DNA from: Bacteroidales bacterium UBA7574
Lineage (GTDB): Bacteria > Bacteroidota > Bacteroidia > Bacteroidales > Paludibacteraceae
DNA length: 9,728 nucleotides
NCBI GenBank assembly: GCA_002479035.1
Contig: DLLA01000050.1
Span: 1 to 9,728 of the forward strand
Direction of reading: 5' to 3'
In this document: positions 1 through 6,425 of the stretch, one piece after another
Position numbering within the stretch: the first letter of the stretch is position 1
How the letters are laid out: each line of letters opens with the position of its first letter
The notes under the pieces: model-generated
The model's input: the letters and a program-made list of their open reading frames with translations, nothing else
What the model was told of the DNA's origin: nothing
Database searches by the model: none
Program-made: the position numbers and the translations under genes

Positions 1-238
1 AGCGGGTGAAGCCGTTGGCGACGGTTACTTGTCCGCCATTGGTCTCGATGATAATGTCCGCAAAGAGCAGTCCCGCCTTGAGCGAGATGCTGCCGATGCT
101 GCTACGTTGGATAACCGTGGTGGCGTAGCCAATGAGGCGTGCTTTGTAAAACGTGACTTTCTCGTCGTCTATCTCCAATTTGTCGGGAAAAACCACGTTG
201 CCACCCGTGATACGGCTGGCTGAAAACTTGTAAGGCAT
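1..238 (-). CDS. Bacterial PH-domain-like protein, partial (3' end beyond left edge)
   Basis: The reading frame starts at an ATG (236-238) and stays open for 79 codons to the left edge, so the C-terminus is not seen. The visible part begins MPYKFSASRITGGNVVFPDK. It continues as alternating hydrophilic and hydrophobic strands with a VTFYKARLIG stretch, a polar turn with SIGSISLKAGLLFADIII, and a further TNGGQVTVANGF strand. This strand pattern, with a central 'I-x-S-I' turn, resembles bacterial PH (bPH) domains, which usually act as small binding modules on membrane-associated proteins. There is no signal peptide or membrane helix in the visible part. It lies 35 bp after the stop of the DUF4230 gene on the same strand, so it is probably the eighth gene of the operon. 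The family assignment rests on pattern only and is moderate. Confidence 0.6.
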   Translation of the reverse strand, partial: MPYKFSASRITGGNVVFPDKLEIDDEKVTFYKARLIGYATTVIQRSSIGSISLKAGLLFADIIIETNGGQVTVANGFTR

Positions 239-273
239 AATGCTATGTTTATTTATCTTTGCTGATTATTCTA

Positions 274-957
274 TTACTCTATTGCTAAATTCTTTGTAGT
301 ATCTACTGTTTCCGCAATGGCACATTGACTTGTCGGCTGTTGTTGCAAGATTTCGATGTCTTTGTAACCCAAACCGAGGAACAGTGCACGTATCTGCTTT
401 TTACCGTTGATTGAGGCGCGTTCCAACAGATTGGCTTTCATGGCTTCGTCCGTAATTCGCTGTATGGCTTTTGATTTGGCCGTTTTAACCTCATCATCCG
501 TCCAATGCCCTTCCTCTACGTAGTATGTCCATCGTTTCGGATTAACAATGACATCCAAAATTTGAACAGGGGGAAGAGCAAAGGTCAGTTTTCCGTCAAT
601 ATATCGAAAGTCTTCCGCTTTGATTTGCTTGAGGTCATAGCCTGCACGCACTACACCGCTTGCGATAAGGCACAGGTCATCACTAATCGAATCTTCTACA
701 GTCTGTGAGCCTATCTTGGAAATGAGATTTCCGACTACATTATCTGCAATCTTTTTGCGTTTTTGCTCCAGCACGATGGTTTCACAGAAGAATGAGGCTG
801 TAGTCAGTTCGGCTATCTCACGGATAGAGACAATCACATTTTGCGTGGGTTCTATTCCTCCATATTGTTTGCCACGTCGTTTCTTCCTAAACAATACAAA
901 AGCCACAATACCACCTGCTACCGCACAGCCGATGATACAAGATATAATTACATCCAT
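274..957 (-). CDS. Membrane-anchored DUF4230 family protein
   Basis: This 227-residue protein has one N-terminal membrane helix (about residues 3-23) followed by a basic KKRRGK stretch, which predicts a single-pass anchor with positive residues on the cytoplasmic side. The rest (about 45-205) matches the DUF4230 pattern: SIREIAELTTASF near the start, a central GYDLKQI strand followed by a hydrophobic LTFALPPVQIL strand, and a helical C-terminal part rich in Ala, Lys and Glu. DUF4230 has no established biochemical activity. Its ATG overlaps the TGA of the preceding gene by one base (TGATG), so the two are probably translationally coupled. The preceding gene encodes a second, more divergent DUF4230 protein, which suggests a heteromeric pair. 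The last 20 or so residues are polar and probably unstructured. Confidence 0.8.
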   Translation of the reverse strand: MDVIISCIIGCAVAGGIVAFVLFRKKRRGKQYGGIEPTQNVIVSIREIAELTTASFFCETIVLEQKRKKIADNVVGNLISKIGSQTVEDSISDDLCLIASGVVRAGYDLKQIKAEDFRYIDGKLTFALPPVQILDVIVNPKRWTYYVEEGHWTDDEVKTAKSKAIQRITDEAMKANLLERASINGKKQIRALFLGLGYKDIEILQQQPTSQCAIAETVDTTKNLAIE

Positions 958-1526
958 CAGTCCTTAAATTTGAAATTAACAATTTGAAAACCTAACTGCT
1001 TCAACGGAAACTTGAAGAAATCCATAATGTTGCGCTCCGCTTCTTCCAGTATGCCCATATTGGTGATATCACTAATGATGTTGTCTTCTGCCTGAATAAG
1101 TAGGTTGTTACGTTCTTCAGCCGTAAACTCGGAACGGAACATATCCACTTTCTCATAGACAACAGCCTGTTCCTCGTGTGGCATATTGTATGAGATTAGT
1201 TTGGCGTGTGGCAGAGATATTGTTATGGTCTTATTCACTTCGTCAATTTCTGTTTCCGACGGGTCGTATTTGCTAAGGTCAATCCCTGCTTTCAGATACA
1301 CCTTACACGTATAGAGGATTTTCCTGTCTCCGATTTTATCAACCTTGAAACCTGCCATATTTATTAACGGAATATCTGATGCTTTCACTATCTTTTTGAC
1401 AGTATATTCCACAGACGATAGTTCTGACACGGACATTAGGCTATTGACCGTTTGATTTGCCCTTTGTTTAAGCGATAATTTCTTTCTTGAAAAACACATA
1501 CGCTTTTTTACAATAAAGTTAGACAA
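957..1526 (-). CDS. DUF4230 family protein without its own membrane anchor
   Basis: The DUF4230 fold is seen from about residue 34 to the end: SVSELSSVEYTVKKIVK, then LYTCKVYLKAGIDLSKYD, then TITISLPHAKLISY, then a helical tail with AEDNIISDITNMGILEEAE. The start is uncertain. A TTG at 1524-1526 gives 189 residues, while the first ATG (1497-1499) gives 180 and removes only a basic leader. Neither start gives a signal peptide or membrane helix, unlike the next DUF4230 gene. The frame upstream is open only to a single TGA (1542-1544), which is the stop of the four-helix membrane gene in the same frame, so the anchor may act in trans or may once have been fused. Its own stop overlaps the next start by one base. 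Function is unknown; a soluble partner of the anchored paralogue is an inference. Confidence 0.75.
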   Translation of the reverse strand: MSNFIVKKRMCFSRKKLSLKQRANQTVNSLMSVSELSSVEYTVKKIVKASDIPLINMAGFKVDKIGDRKILYTCKVYLKAGIDLSKYDPSETEIDEVNKTITISLPHAKLISYNMPHEEQAVVYEKVDMFRSEFTAEERNNLLIQAEDNIISDITNMGILEEAERNIMDFFKFPLKQLGFQIVNFKFKD

Positions 1527-1541
1527 TTTACCAACAGGCCA

Positions 1542-1883
1542 TCAGGGACGTTGGATAGCAACGGCTATTAACGTGCATAGTACCAATAAAAGCACATTCG
1601 GTATGATGAAACCCGCAACGGAGAACTCAAAGAACGAGTAGATAAAGTTCATCACAATATCTATGCTTAAGTAGGTACCCATTGCGACTTTTGCCATAGT
1701 GCCTTTGCGGGTGTCCGCGTAGCGGAATGCAAACAGGAACAACAAGGCAATGGTACACGTAACAGCGACGGTGGCACACAGGCAAATCTGTTGGGTCTGC
1801 GTTTGCCCCAAGGCATAGCCGCCCCATGCCAACATGGCGGCTACGCATAGTGAGGCAACAAAATATATCCAGTCTATTCTCAT
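1542..1883 (-). CDS. Small four-helix integral membrane protein
   Basis: This 113-residue protein begins MRIDWIYFVASL. The ATG at 1881-1883 is chosen because it overlaps the SPFH gene's TGA in the classic ATGA arrangement; a longer frame upstream would only add polar residues encoded over the end of that gene. Four hydrophobic stretches are visible, at about residues 5-25, 33-53, 67-83 and 87-110. The loop between helices two and three carries basic residues (RYADTRKGT), which by the positive-inside rule places that loop and both termini in the cytoplasm. I recognise no family. Its position between the SPFH gene and the DUF4230 pair suggests that it is the membrane core or docking subunit of the complex they may form. 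It ends at a single TGA followed in the same frame by the DUF4230 gene. Confidence 0.7.
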   Translation of the reverse strand: MRIDWIYFVASLCVAAMLAWGGYALGQTQTQQICLCATVAVTCTIALLFLFAFRYADTRKGTMAKVAMGTYLSIDIVMNFIYSFFEFSVAGFIIPNVLLLVLCTLIAVAIQRP

Positions 1884-3148
1884 TTTGTAGGTATTGGAGG
1901 TGGAACAATCTTGAACAACGATTTGAGTTCGGGAGTATCGACAGCGTGTTTCCATTCTGCCATACCCTCTTTCCAAACGTAGGTGTCGGCATTGAGCATA
2001 TCGGCTTGCACCATTTGTTTGATTGTGGAGAAGTCGAATGGTCCCTTCTGCTCACCATTGACAGCCACATAGAATGACACATTAGGAGTTGCGTTGGTGT
2101 TATTGGATGAAGGGGTGGCATTGTTCATCACCTTGGCTGTCAGCACATCGGAAACCATCTGCTTGTTGGCGGCACTACGTCCGAAGCCAATCTTTTGGAA
2201 GAAACCGCCCAAACGGGAATCAATGATATGCGCCTGCAAGTGCTCCGTTTCGTTCTGTAAGCGTTGCTGTTGTCGGATACCCTCACGCTCTATTTTCTGC
2301 CGTTGTTTTTGGTCCACCAAGTCATTCTTTGTGTCAAAGGCTTGGCGTACCATCCCCAAATCGGTCTCAAAGACTACTTGTTTCTTCTTTTGCTTACCCG
2401 TCAGTTTGTAGAGTTTCTTGTACTCCTCCGACTCTTTGTCGCAATCAATTGCCGACAAGTCCACACGTTTGAGCGTTACGCCGAAGTCCTGCAGAAACTC
2501 GGGGGCAAGCACGGTTTGCATAGCATCACTGAGTTCTGCGATGTAGCGTTCTATTTGCACGACAGGAAATCCATAGCGTTTTGGTGCATTGCCAATAAAA
2601 CTCTTGGCGTACTTTTTAATGCCGGCGGTTACTTGTTCTGAGAACTTCTCCAAGTCGAAGTTTATCAGTCGGTGCAGTTTGATGAACGCTTGATAGTCAG
2701 CAATGCTGAACGAAATCCGTCCCCGCACAGCAACAGGGCATGAGAAATCGTCAAAACGCGGGTCAAAGACGCTGAAGTAAGGTACGGTGAACGGTATCTG
2801 TATCAACTCCGCCGTATTGATAAAATAGACCTCGGCTTGAAAAGGCGAACCGCCCGCATACGCCAGTCCTAAGATGTTGGTCAAGACGGGGAAGTTCTCC
2901 GTTTTGAGTATCTCATCGTAAGGACCGACAATAACATCCTGCATTGCCCCCGTCTTTTGGCGATACACAAAGATGGCTATTTCGCCGTCTTTGACACGCA
3001 GACTGCTATTCCAACGAATGGAGTTCTCCTTGTTCGTGCTATTGGCACTCTGCCCCTGCGGACGCCATTTCCATATCAGATAGTCGGGTTCGTCGCAACG
3101 GATGACATCCATCAGACCGCCCTCGGTATTTCTACTAAATAAGCCCAT
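1880..3148 (-). CDS. SPFH (band 7) domain protein with C-terminal GYF_2 domain
   Basis: This 422-residue protein starts MGLFSRN at 3146-3148. That start matches the MGLF start of a neighbouring operon gene and avoids an implausible longer frame into the gap. About residues 40-235 look like the SPFH domain of the YdjI / 'virion core protein' group: LRVKDGEIAIFVYRQKTGA, then a VRGRISFSIADYQAF strand, ending LKRVDLSAIDC. A long charged Gln/Lys/Glu-rich helix follows (about 240-310). The C-terminus (359 to about 412) is a GYF_2 domain with the typical GPFDFSTIKQM, TYVWKEGM and AEWKHA motifs, ending in a proline-rich PPPIPTK tail. SPFH proteins assemble on membranes as microdomain scaffolds, and GYF-type domains bind proline-rich peptides. 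In B. subtilis the related YdjI works with zinc-ribbon membrane proteins. The same pairing is seen here, since the two genes just upstream encode zinc-ribbon membrane proteins. Confidence 0.88.
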   Translation of the reverse strand: MGLFSRNTEGGLMDVIRCDEPDYLIWKWRPQGQSANSTNKENSIRWNSSLRVKDGEIAIFVYRQKTGAMQDVIVGPYDEILKTENFPVLTNILGLAYAGGSPFQAEVYFINTAELIQIPFTVPYFSVFDPRFDDFSCPVAVRGRISFSIADYQAFIKLHRLINFDLEKFSEQVTAGIKKYAKSFIGNAPKRYGFPVVQIERYIAELSDAMQTVLAPEFLQDFGVTLKRVDLSAIDCDKESEEYKKLYKLTGKQKKKQVVFETDLGMVRQAFDTKNDLVDQKQRQKIEREGIRQQQRLQNETEHLQAHIIDSRLGGFFQKIGFGRSAANKQMVSDVLTAKVMNNATPSSNNTNATPNVSFYVAVNGEQKGPFDFSTIKQMVQADMLNADTYVWKEGMAEWKHAVDTPELKSLFKIVPPPIPTK

Positions 3149-3170
3149 AACTACGTTAGTACAGAAAATA

Positions 3171-3809
3171 TTATACGCAACTTGCAATTATGGCTATGAG
3201 TAGAAATATAGCCACAGCCACGATGCACGAAAGTAAAAAGATTCTTCTCTGCTTTATGCGTTTTTCGTCTTCTGCCTTTTGTTTTTCGTAGTCTGCAAGT
3301 ATTCTCATAAAGTCAGGGTCATCTCCATAAAATTGTTGTATTTTCATTATACATTCTTCATATCTTGCCTTATACATATCTTTCATTTGCAAGTCATCTT
3401 CATACAAGTCTTTATCTGGATTGTACAACATCGGGAAGAGACTGTAGAATAATGTTTTGGGCTTTCTGTCATACCCCCTCAGTTTTGATTTGAAATACAA
3501 TGTAAACTTCATCAAATCATTTTTGGACTTGGGGATATTGAAAGAACTAACTACATCTTCCTCACTTTCAGCAGAGAAAAACTTATGCGATTCTTTCAAG
3601 GACTCACGGTATCGAGCCATCGCACTATTATTATCTGCAGTATCATCAAATTCCCAACCACATTCGGGGCATACTACTTTGGAAGCGGGTACTGCTGCTC
3701 CACATTGCGGGCATTTTCTTACTCGTCCGACTTTGGTGCTTGGCTCTTCTTTTTCTCCAAGAATGGTCTTTACGCCTTCAAATAGGTTGTTCAGGTTAAT
3801 AGAACTCAT
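3171..3809 (-). CDS. Tail-anchored zinc-ribbon membrane protein (short paralogue)
   Basis: This 212-residue protein starts MSSINLNNLFEG. A four-cysteine zinc ribbon (Cys33, Cys36, Cys47, Cys50; CPQCG and CPECGWEF) is followed by a charged cytoplasmic region (about 58-188). One C-terminal membrane helix (about 190-211) ends only two or three residues before the stop, so it is probably a tail anchor with the zinc ribbon facing the cytoplasm. It is a paralogue of the 3862-4947 gene: the 37-residue ribbon block differs at one residue, and SSF-IPKSK, KARYEECIMK and DPDF recur later. It also has an insert of about 30 residues (about 111-140, LFYSLFPMLYNPDKDLYEDD) and lacks the paralogue's outer domain. 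It lies 22 bp before the SPFH gene. A zinc-ribbon adaptor for the SPFH scaffold is inferred from context. Its codons are AT-rich compared with the genes at the right of the window. Confidence 0.82.
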   Translation of the reverse strand: MSSINLNNLFEGVKTILGEKEEPSTKVGRVRKCPQCGAAVPASKVVCPECGWEFDDTADNNSAMARYRESLKESHKFFSAESEEDVVSSFNIPKSKNDLMKFTLYFKSKLRGYDRKPKTLFYSLFPMLYNPDKDLYEDDLQMKDMYKARYEECIMKIQQFYGDDPDFMRILADYEKQKAEDEKRIKQRRIFLLSCIVAVAIFLLIAIIASCV

Positions 3810-3861
3810 AATTTTACAGTTTTTAATGGTTTATAATTTGATTACTTATATTATAATTGGG

Positions 3862-4947
3862 TTAGAATTCATTTATGTACTTGCTTATTCGTTGGTTCAC
3901 TTTTGCAGAAGTGAAATCAGAATAGTCTTTACCATAGCGACCGTTATCCACATAATTGGTGAACCATATCAAGTGTTCCTTCAGGAATAGTCTGGCTTCT
4001 TGCTTCCGATTTTGTTTGCAATAGTAGTTCACCACGTCCATCATATATTGGAAATAGCAATTGCAATTTCCTGCGTATGTAGGTGTATCATAGTCCAATG
4101 CGTGATAATCCCATGCTTCATCCATACGCTCTGCATTGATTAGCGCGTCATATAAGATTTTAGTGGCAGATTTAGTAAACGTTGCTTTATCTCCATAGGA
4201 ATATTCCCACTTCATATCATACGTACTTACATGCTCGGTCCTGTTTTCATACAAATAGATGGCAGCATCAAGATAGTTAGACTTTACCAATGTGGTTATG
4301 ACAGAAAGAGGATCTTCGATTTTCTTGGTATTGTCAATTGCCCGAATAATAGCATTTTCATCATTGAGTGCAATGCTGTGCTCTATGGTTAATTTCTTCT
4401 GTTCTGTTTTCTTGTTAGCGGAAACAATAGAGGAGATTTTCCAAATACCCAATGCCAGCAGGCACACTCCCACGATAACACCAATGATAGTAAAGATACG
4501 TTTGATAAAGGCGGAATTTGCTTTATGGCGAACCATATTGTCGTGCTCACTGATTAGCCTTGCAAAGTCAGGATCCTGCGCATAGTATTGCTTGCACTTC
4601 ATAATGCACTCCTCATACTTGGCGCGATACTCACGTTCATACTCGCTATCGCTTGACAGTTTTGCTTTGAAGAACATCGTAACCTCCAACAAATCGCCCT
4701 TCGATTTGGGAATACGGAATGAAGAGAGGACATCTTCCGTGGTTCGCGACGAGAAGAATCCATTGGCTTTTTGCAGTTCATTGGACAGACGTTCCAATGC
4801 GCTCTCACGGTTGTTGGTGTCATCAAACTCCCAACCGCACTCAGGACACACGACCTTGGAAGCAGGGACTGGTGCCCCGCATTGCGGACATTTCCTTACT
4901 CGTCCGACTTTGGTGGACGGTTCTTCTTTTTTTCTAAATAGACCCAT
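3862..4947 (-). CDS. Zinc-ribbon membrane protein with C-terminal extracytoplasmic domain (long paralogue)
   Basis: This 361-residue protein starts MGLFRKKEEP. The zinc ribbon uses Cys20, Cys23, Cys34 and Cys37. A cytoplasmic linker shared with the short paralogue (about 45-145) leads to one membrane helix (about 150-172). Residues 175-361 then form a mostly helical domain with aromatic and Ala-rich repeats (IDNTKKIEDPLSVITTLVK, NYLDAAIYLYENR, KILYDALINAERMDEAWDY, NRKQEARLFLKEH). These look like degenerate TPR-type helical hairpins that would lie outside the cytoplasm. A cytoplasmic ribbon joined through the membrane to an outer helical domain suits a sensor or adaptor, but that is inference. 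It begins 20 bp after the FISUMP-like gene and ends 52 bp before its paralogue, in an AT-rich gap where I see no promoter consensus. Confidence 0.82.
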   Translation of the reverse strand: MGLFRKKEEPSTKVGRVRKCPQCGAPVPASKVVCPECGWEFDDTNNRESALERLSNELQKANGFFSSRTTEDVLSSFRIPKSKGDLLEVTMFFKAKLSSDSEYEREYRAKYEECIMKCKQYYAQDPDFARLISEHDNMVRHKANSAFIKRIFTIIGVIVGVCLLALGIWKISSIVSANKKTEQKKLTIEHSIALNDENAIIRAIDNTKKIEDPLSVITTLVKSNYLDAAIYLYENRTEHVSTYDMKWEYSYGDKATFTKSATKILYDALINAERMDEAWDYHALDYDTPTYAGNCNCYFQYMMDVVNYYCKQNRKQEARLFLKEHLIWFTNYVDNGRYGKDYSDFTSAKVNQRISKYINEF

Positions 4948-4967
4948 AATATTATTTTGTTATTGTT

Positions 4968-6053
4968 TTACTCTTCGATATCTTTTACCAGACGCACTGC
5001 CAGCAGTCCTTTGTTTGCCATCCAATCGCAGATATATTCGGGCATTGCGGCACCACTGTATTCGGTACTGATGTACAAAGCACGTGCTTGGCGCATCTGC
5101 GGCAGCACCTTGTGTAGTCCCTCTAATTTGGGTTCTGCTGTGTCCTTTGATGCCGCCCAATAGGCGATGGCATTTCCTTTTGCCCATGTTGCTCCTGCAT
5201 TGCAATCTTCCCATTTTGTCTCAGAAAGGAATACTGCGCCAAAGGATTCCAATGCCGTCCATTCTTCGAGGGTGAGATAGTACTTGTTGCATGCGTCGCT
5301 GCTCGTATCCGGTGCCCACGAATAGAATTTTCGCCATTTTGCAGGCTCCCAGTCATCGGGCAGCAGAACAATACCTTTTACATCGCCGTTGTCGGTGATA
5401 ATGGTGCATTTGAAAAATTTGCCGTAGCGTTCCCGTCCTGTAAACAAGTATTTCCATTCCTCTTCAGTCAGGACACGCCAGGGGTATTCTTCTGTTACGG
5501 GGCGGGTCGTGATAGAGAATGGGAACAAATCCACTTCTTCCTGATATTGCTTATATTCGGACATACTCAGATTTGCGTCTGCACAAGTATCGTACTGCTG
5601 TTCTGCAAAACACAATTGGTGCTCCACTGGAGTGTAGTGCAGATTCCCTTCTGCGAATAGTACCTGTTTGCCGCGCGCCACCGAGAAAGGATGCGATAGA
5701 CATTCGTCCGTGTCGGTCTCTGAAATTTGTGCTGCTATATTGCTTGCAAAAGACTTCAATCGCGTGGTGAGTTTATCGAATGTCTTGCTATTGGCGACCT
5801 TCTCTTTTACCGAAAAGCCAATCTGCTCGGCTTGGTCAGCCCATTGCGATATACCCGATTTGATATTTCTGCTTCCCTCTATCGCAATATGCATCAGTTC
5901 ATCGTATGTTTCTTGTGGCTGCTCTTCGGTGTTGTCTGATGCGTGTTTTTGCTCGCTGCTACCGATAACATCCATTATCTTTTGCAGCAGGTCATCACTT
6001 AACTCGGTTGTCTGAATCAACTCAATGAGTTCTTCTTTTGTTGTTTTTGCCAT
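4968..6053 (-). CDS. Cytoplasmic protein with FISUMP-like (C-type-lectin-like) C-terminal domain
   Basis: This 361-residue protein is the first gene of the operon and starts MAKTTKEELIEL. Residues 1-110 are helical and charged with no signal peptide or membrane helix (ELSDDLLQKIMDVIG, then a linker rich in Glu and Gln). From about 120 to the end it follows the pattern of the Bacteroidota domain related to the Fibrobacter succinogenes major paralogous (FISUMP) domain: SVARGKQVLFAEGNL, FAEQQYD, WRVLTEEEWKYLFTGRE, GIVLLPDDW, LTLEEWTALESFGAVFL, YWAASK and a final LLAVRLVKD. That fold normally occurs in secreted or surface lipoproteins, so a cytoplasmic copy ahead of a membrane operon is unusual. 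It may be a binding module for another component. Function is unknown. It is preceded by a leader of about 365 nt, and the next gene starts 20 bp downstream. Confidence 0.78.
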   Translation of the reverse strand: MAKTTKEELIELIQTTELSDDLLQKIMDVIGSSEQKHASDNTEEQPQETYDELMHIAIEGSRNIKSGISQWADQAEQIGFSVKEKVANSKTFDKLTTRLKSFASNIAAQISETDTDECLSHPFSVARGKQVLFAEGNLHYTPVEHQLCFAEQQYDTCADANLSMSEYKQYQEEVDLFPFSITTRPVTEEYPWRVLTEEEWKYLFTGRERYGKFFKCTIITDNGDVKGIVLLPDDWEPAKWRKFYSWAPDTSSDACNKYYLTLEEWTALESFGAVFLSETKWEDCNAGATWAKGNAIAYWAASKDTAEPKLEGLHKVLPQMRQARALYISTEYSGAAMPEYICDWMANKGLLAVRLVKDIEE

Positions 6054-6157
6054 AGTATTTATGTTTTAGTTTGTATTCGTTTGCTTGTAGGGGCTTCCAC
6101 TATTGTGCATTAGTGAGGCATAGACATAAATAAAGCGTGAACTTTCGTTCGCATCAT

Positions 6158-6294
6158 TTGATTTTCTGAGGTCTTCGACTACCTTTGTGATTCAAATAAA
6201 TACACGGAAAACTCACGCTACTAACGTGAGCGTGTATAAACCGTGCTTGAATCACAATGATTTTTCTAAAAGTGTCGAAGTTTCAGAAAATCAA
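6158..6294. repeat. 137-bp nested imperfect palindrome (long hairpin or cruciform)
   Basis: Successive arms pair around one centre. Arm one is TTGATTTTCTGA (6158-6169) with TCAGAAAATCAA (6283-6294). Arm two is CTTCGAC (6173-6179) with GTCGAAG (6274-6280). Arm three is TTGTGATTCAA (6185-6195) with TTGAATCACAA (6247-6257). Arm four is CACGG (6203-6207) with CCGTG (6241-6245), or alternatively ATACACG (6200-6206) with CGTGTAT (6231-6237). Arm five is CTCACG (6212-6217) with CGTGAG (6225-6230) around a seven-base loop. The 12-, 7- and 11-bp arms are perfect, and the internal loops are asymmetric (3 versus 2 and 5 versus 16 bases). It could be a folded RNA leader, a small non-autonomous mobile element or a protein-recognised folded DNA site. 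I see no target-site duplication. Confidence 0.85.
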
Positions 6295-6399
6295 GTTAGG
6301 CTTACAACGCTATATCTGTATGTCGGTGCATCGCCTTACCGATGCGCGGTTATGCCATAGGCGGAGTTGGTTTTAGTTGGTTGATATTTTATCTATTTT

Positions 6400-6423
6400 G
6401 CGGAGAGTCTTTCAACTTTCCGC
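6400..6423. promoter_or_regulatory. Inverted repeat at the predicted transcription start
   Basis: GCGGAGAGT (6400-6408) pairs with ACTTTCCGC (6415-6423) around a six-base loop, giving eight Watson-Crick pairs and one G-T pair. It begins three bases downstream of the -7 element, so it covers the predicted start site (about 6419). It could be a repressor operator or a 5'-end mRNA hairpin. The pairing is certain and the role is inferred. Confidence 0.5.
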
Positions 6424-6425
6424 TG

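Larger units (their letters stand above)
6054..6425 (-). other. Long structured 5' leader of the operon (no gene)
   Basis: No credible coding region lies between the promoter at 6426-6457 and the first start codon at 6053, so the operon mRNA should carry a leader of about 365 nt. It holds the nested palindrome at 6158-6294, a smaller hairpin at 6328-6345 (GCATCG, six-base loop, CGATGC) and the hairpin at 6400-6423 at the expected 5' end. The last 60 bases before the ATG are AT-rich and unstructured, typical of Bacteroidota translation initiation. Only very short frames (14-20 codons) are present, and none looks like a leader peptide. Confidence 0.55.

Noticed and set aside
1542..1544. TGA recoded as a sense codon, joining the membrane protein to DUF4230
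   Set aside because: TGA also acts as a stop at the SPFH gene end, at the end of the first DUF4230 gene and at the end of the ATPase stub, so the standard code is the simpler reading.
1627..2121. A 164-codon minus-strand frame across the SPFH/membrane-protein junction
   Set aside because: It lies in a different frame over two better-supported overlapping genes and encodes an unstructured His/Arg/Pro-rich sequence.
3810..3861. Internal promoter in the 52-bp AT-rich gap between the zinc-ribbon genes
   Set aside because: No TTTG-N19-21-TANNTTTG match is present on the minus strand; the AT richness alone is not enough.
6150..6300. A MITE with 12-bp terminal inverted repeats
   Set aside because: The flanks (ATCAT on the left, GTTAG on the right) give no target-site duplication, so it is kept only as one option in the findings and not called as a mobile element.
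6158..6301. Integron attC site: the palindrome is followed by GTTAGGC, which fits GTTRRRY
   Set aside because: The matching left end reads GCATCAT rather than RYYYAAC, no integrase or cassette array is present, and the perfect arms lie in different places from those of attC. The seven-base match is probably chance.
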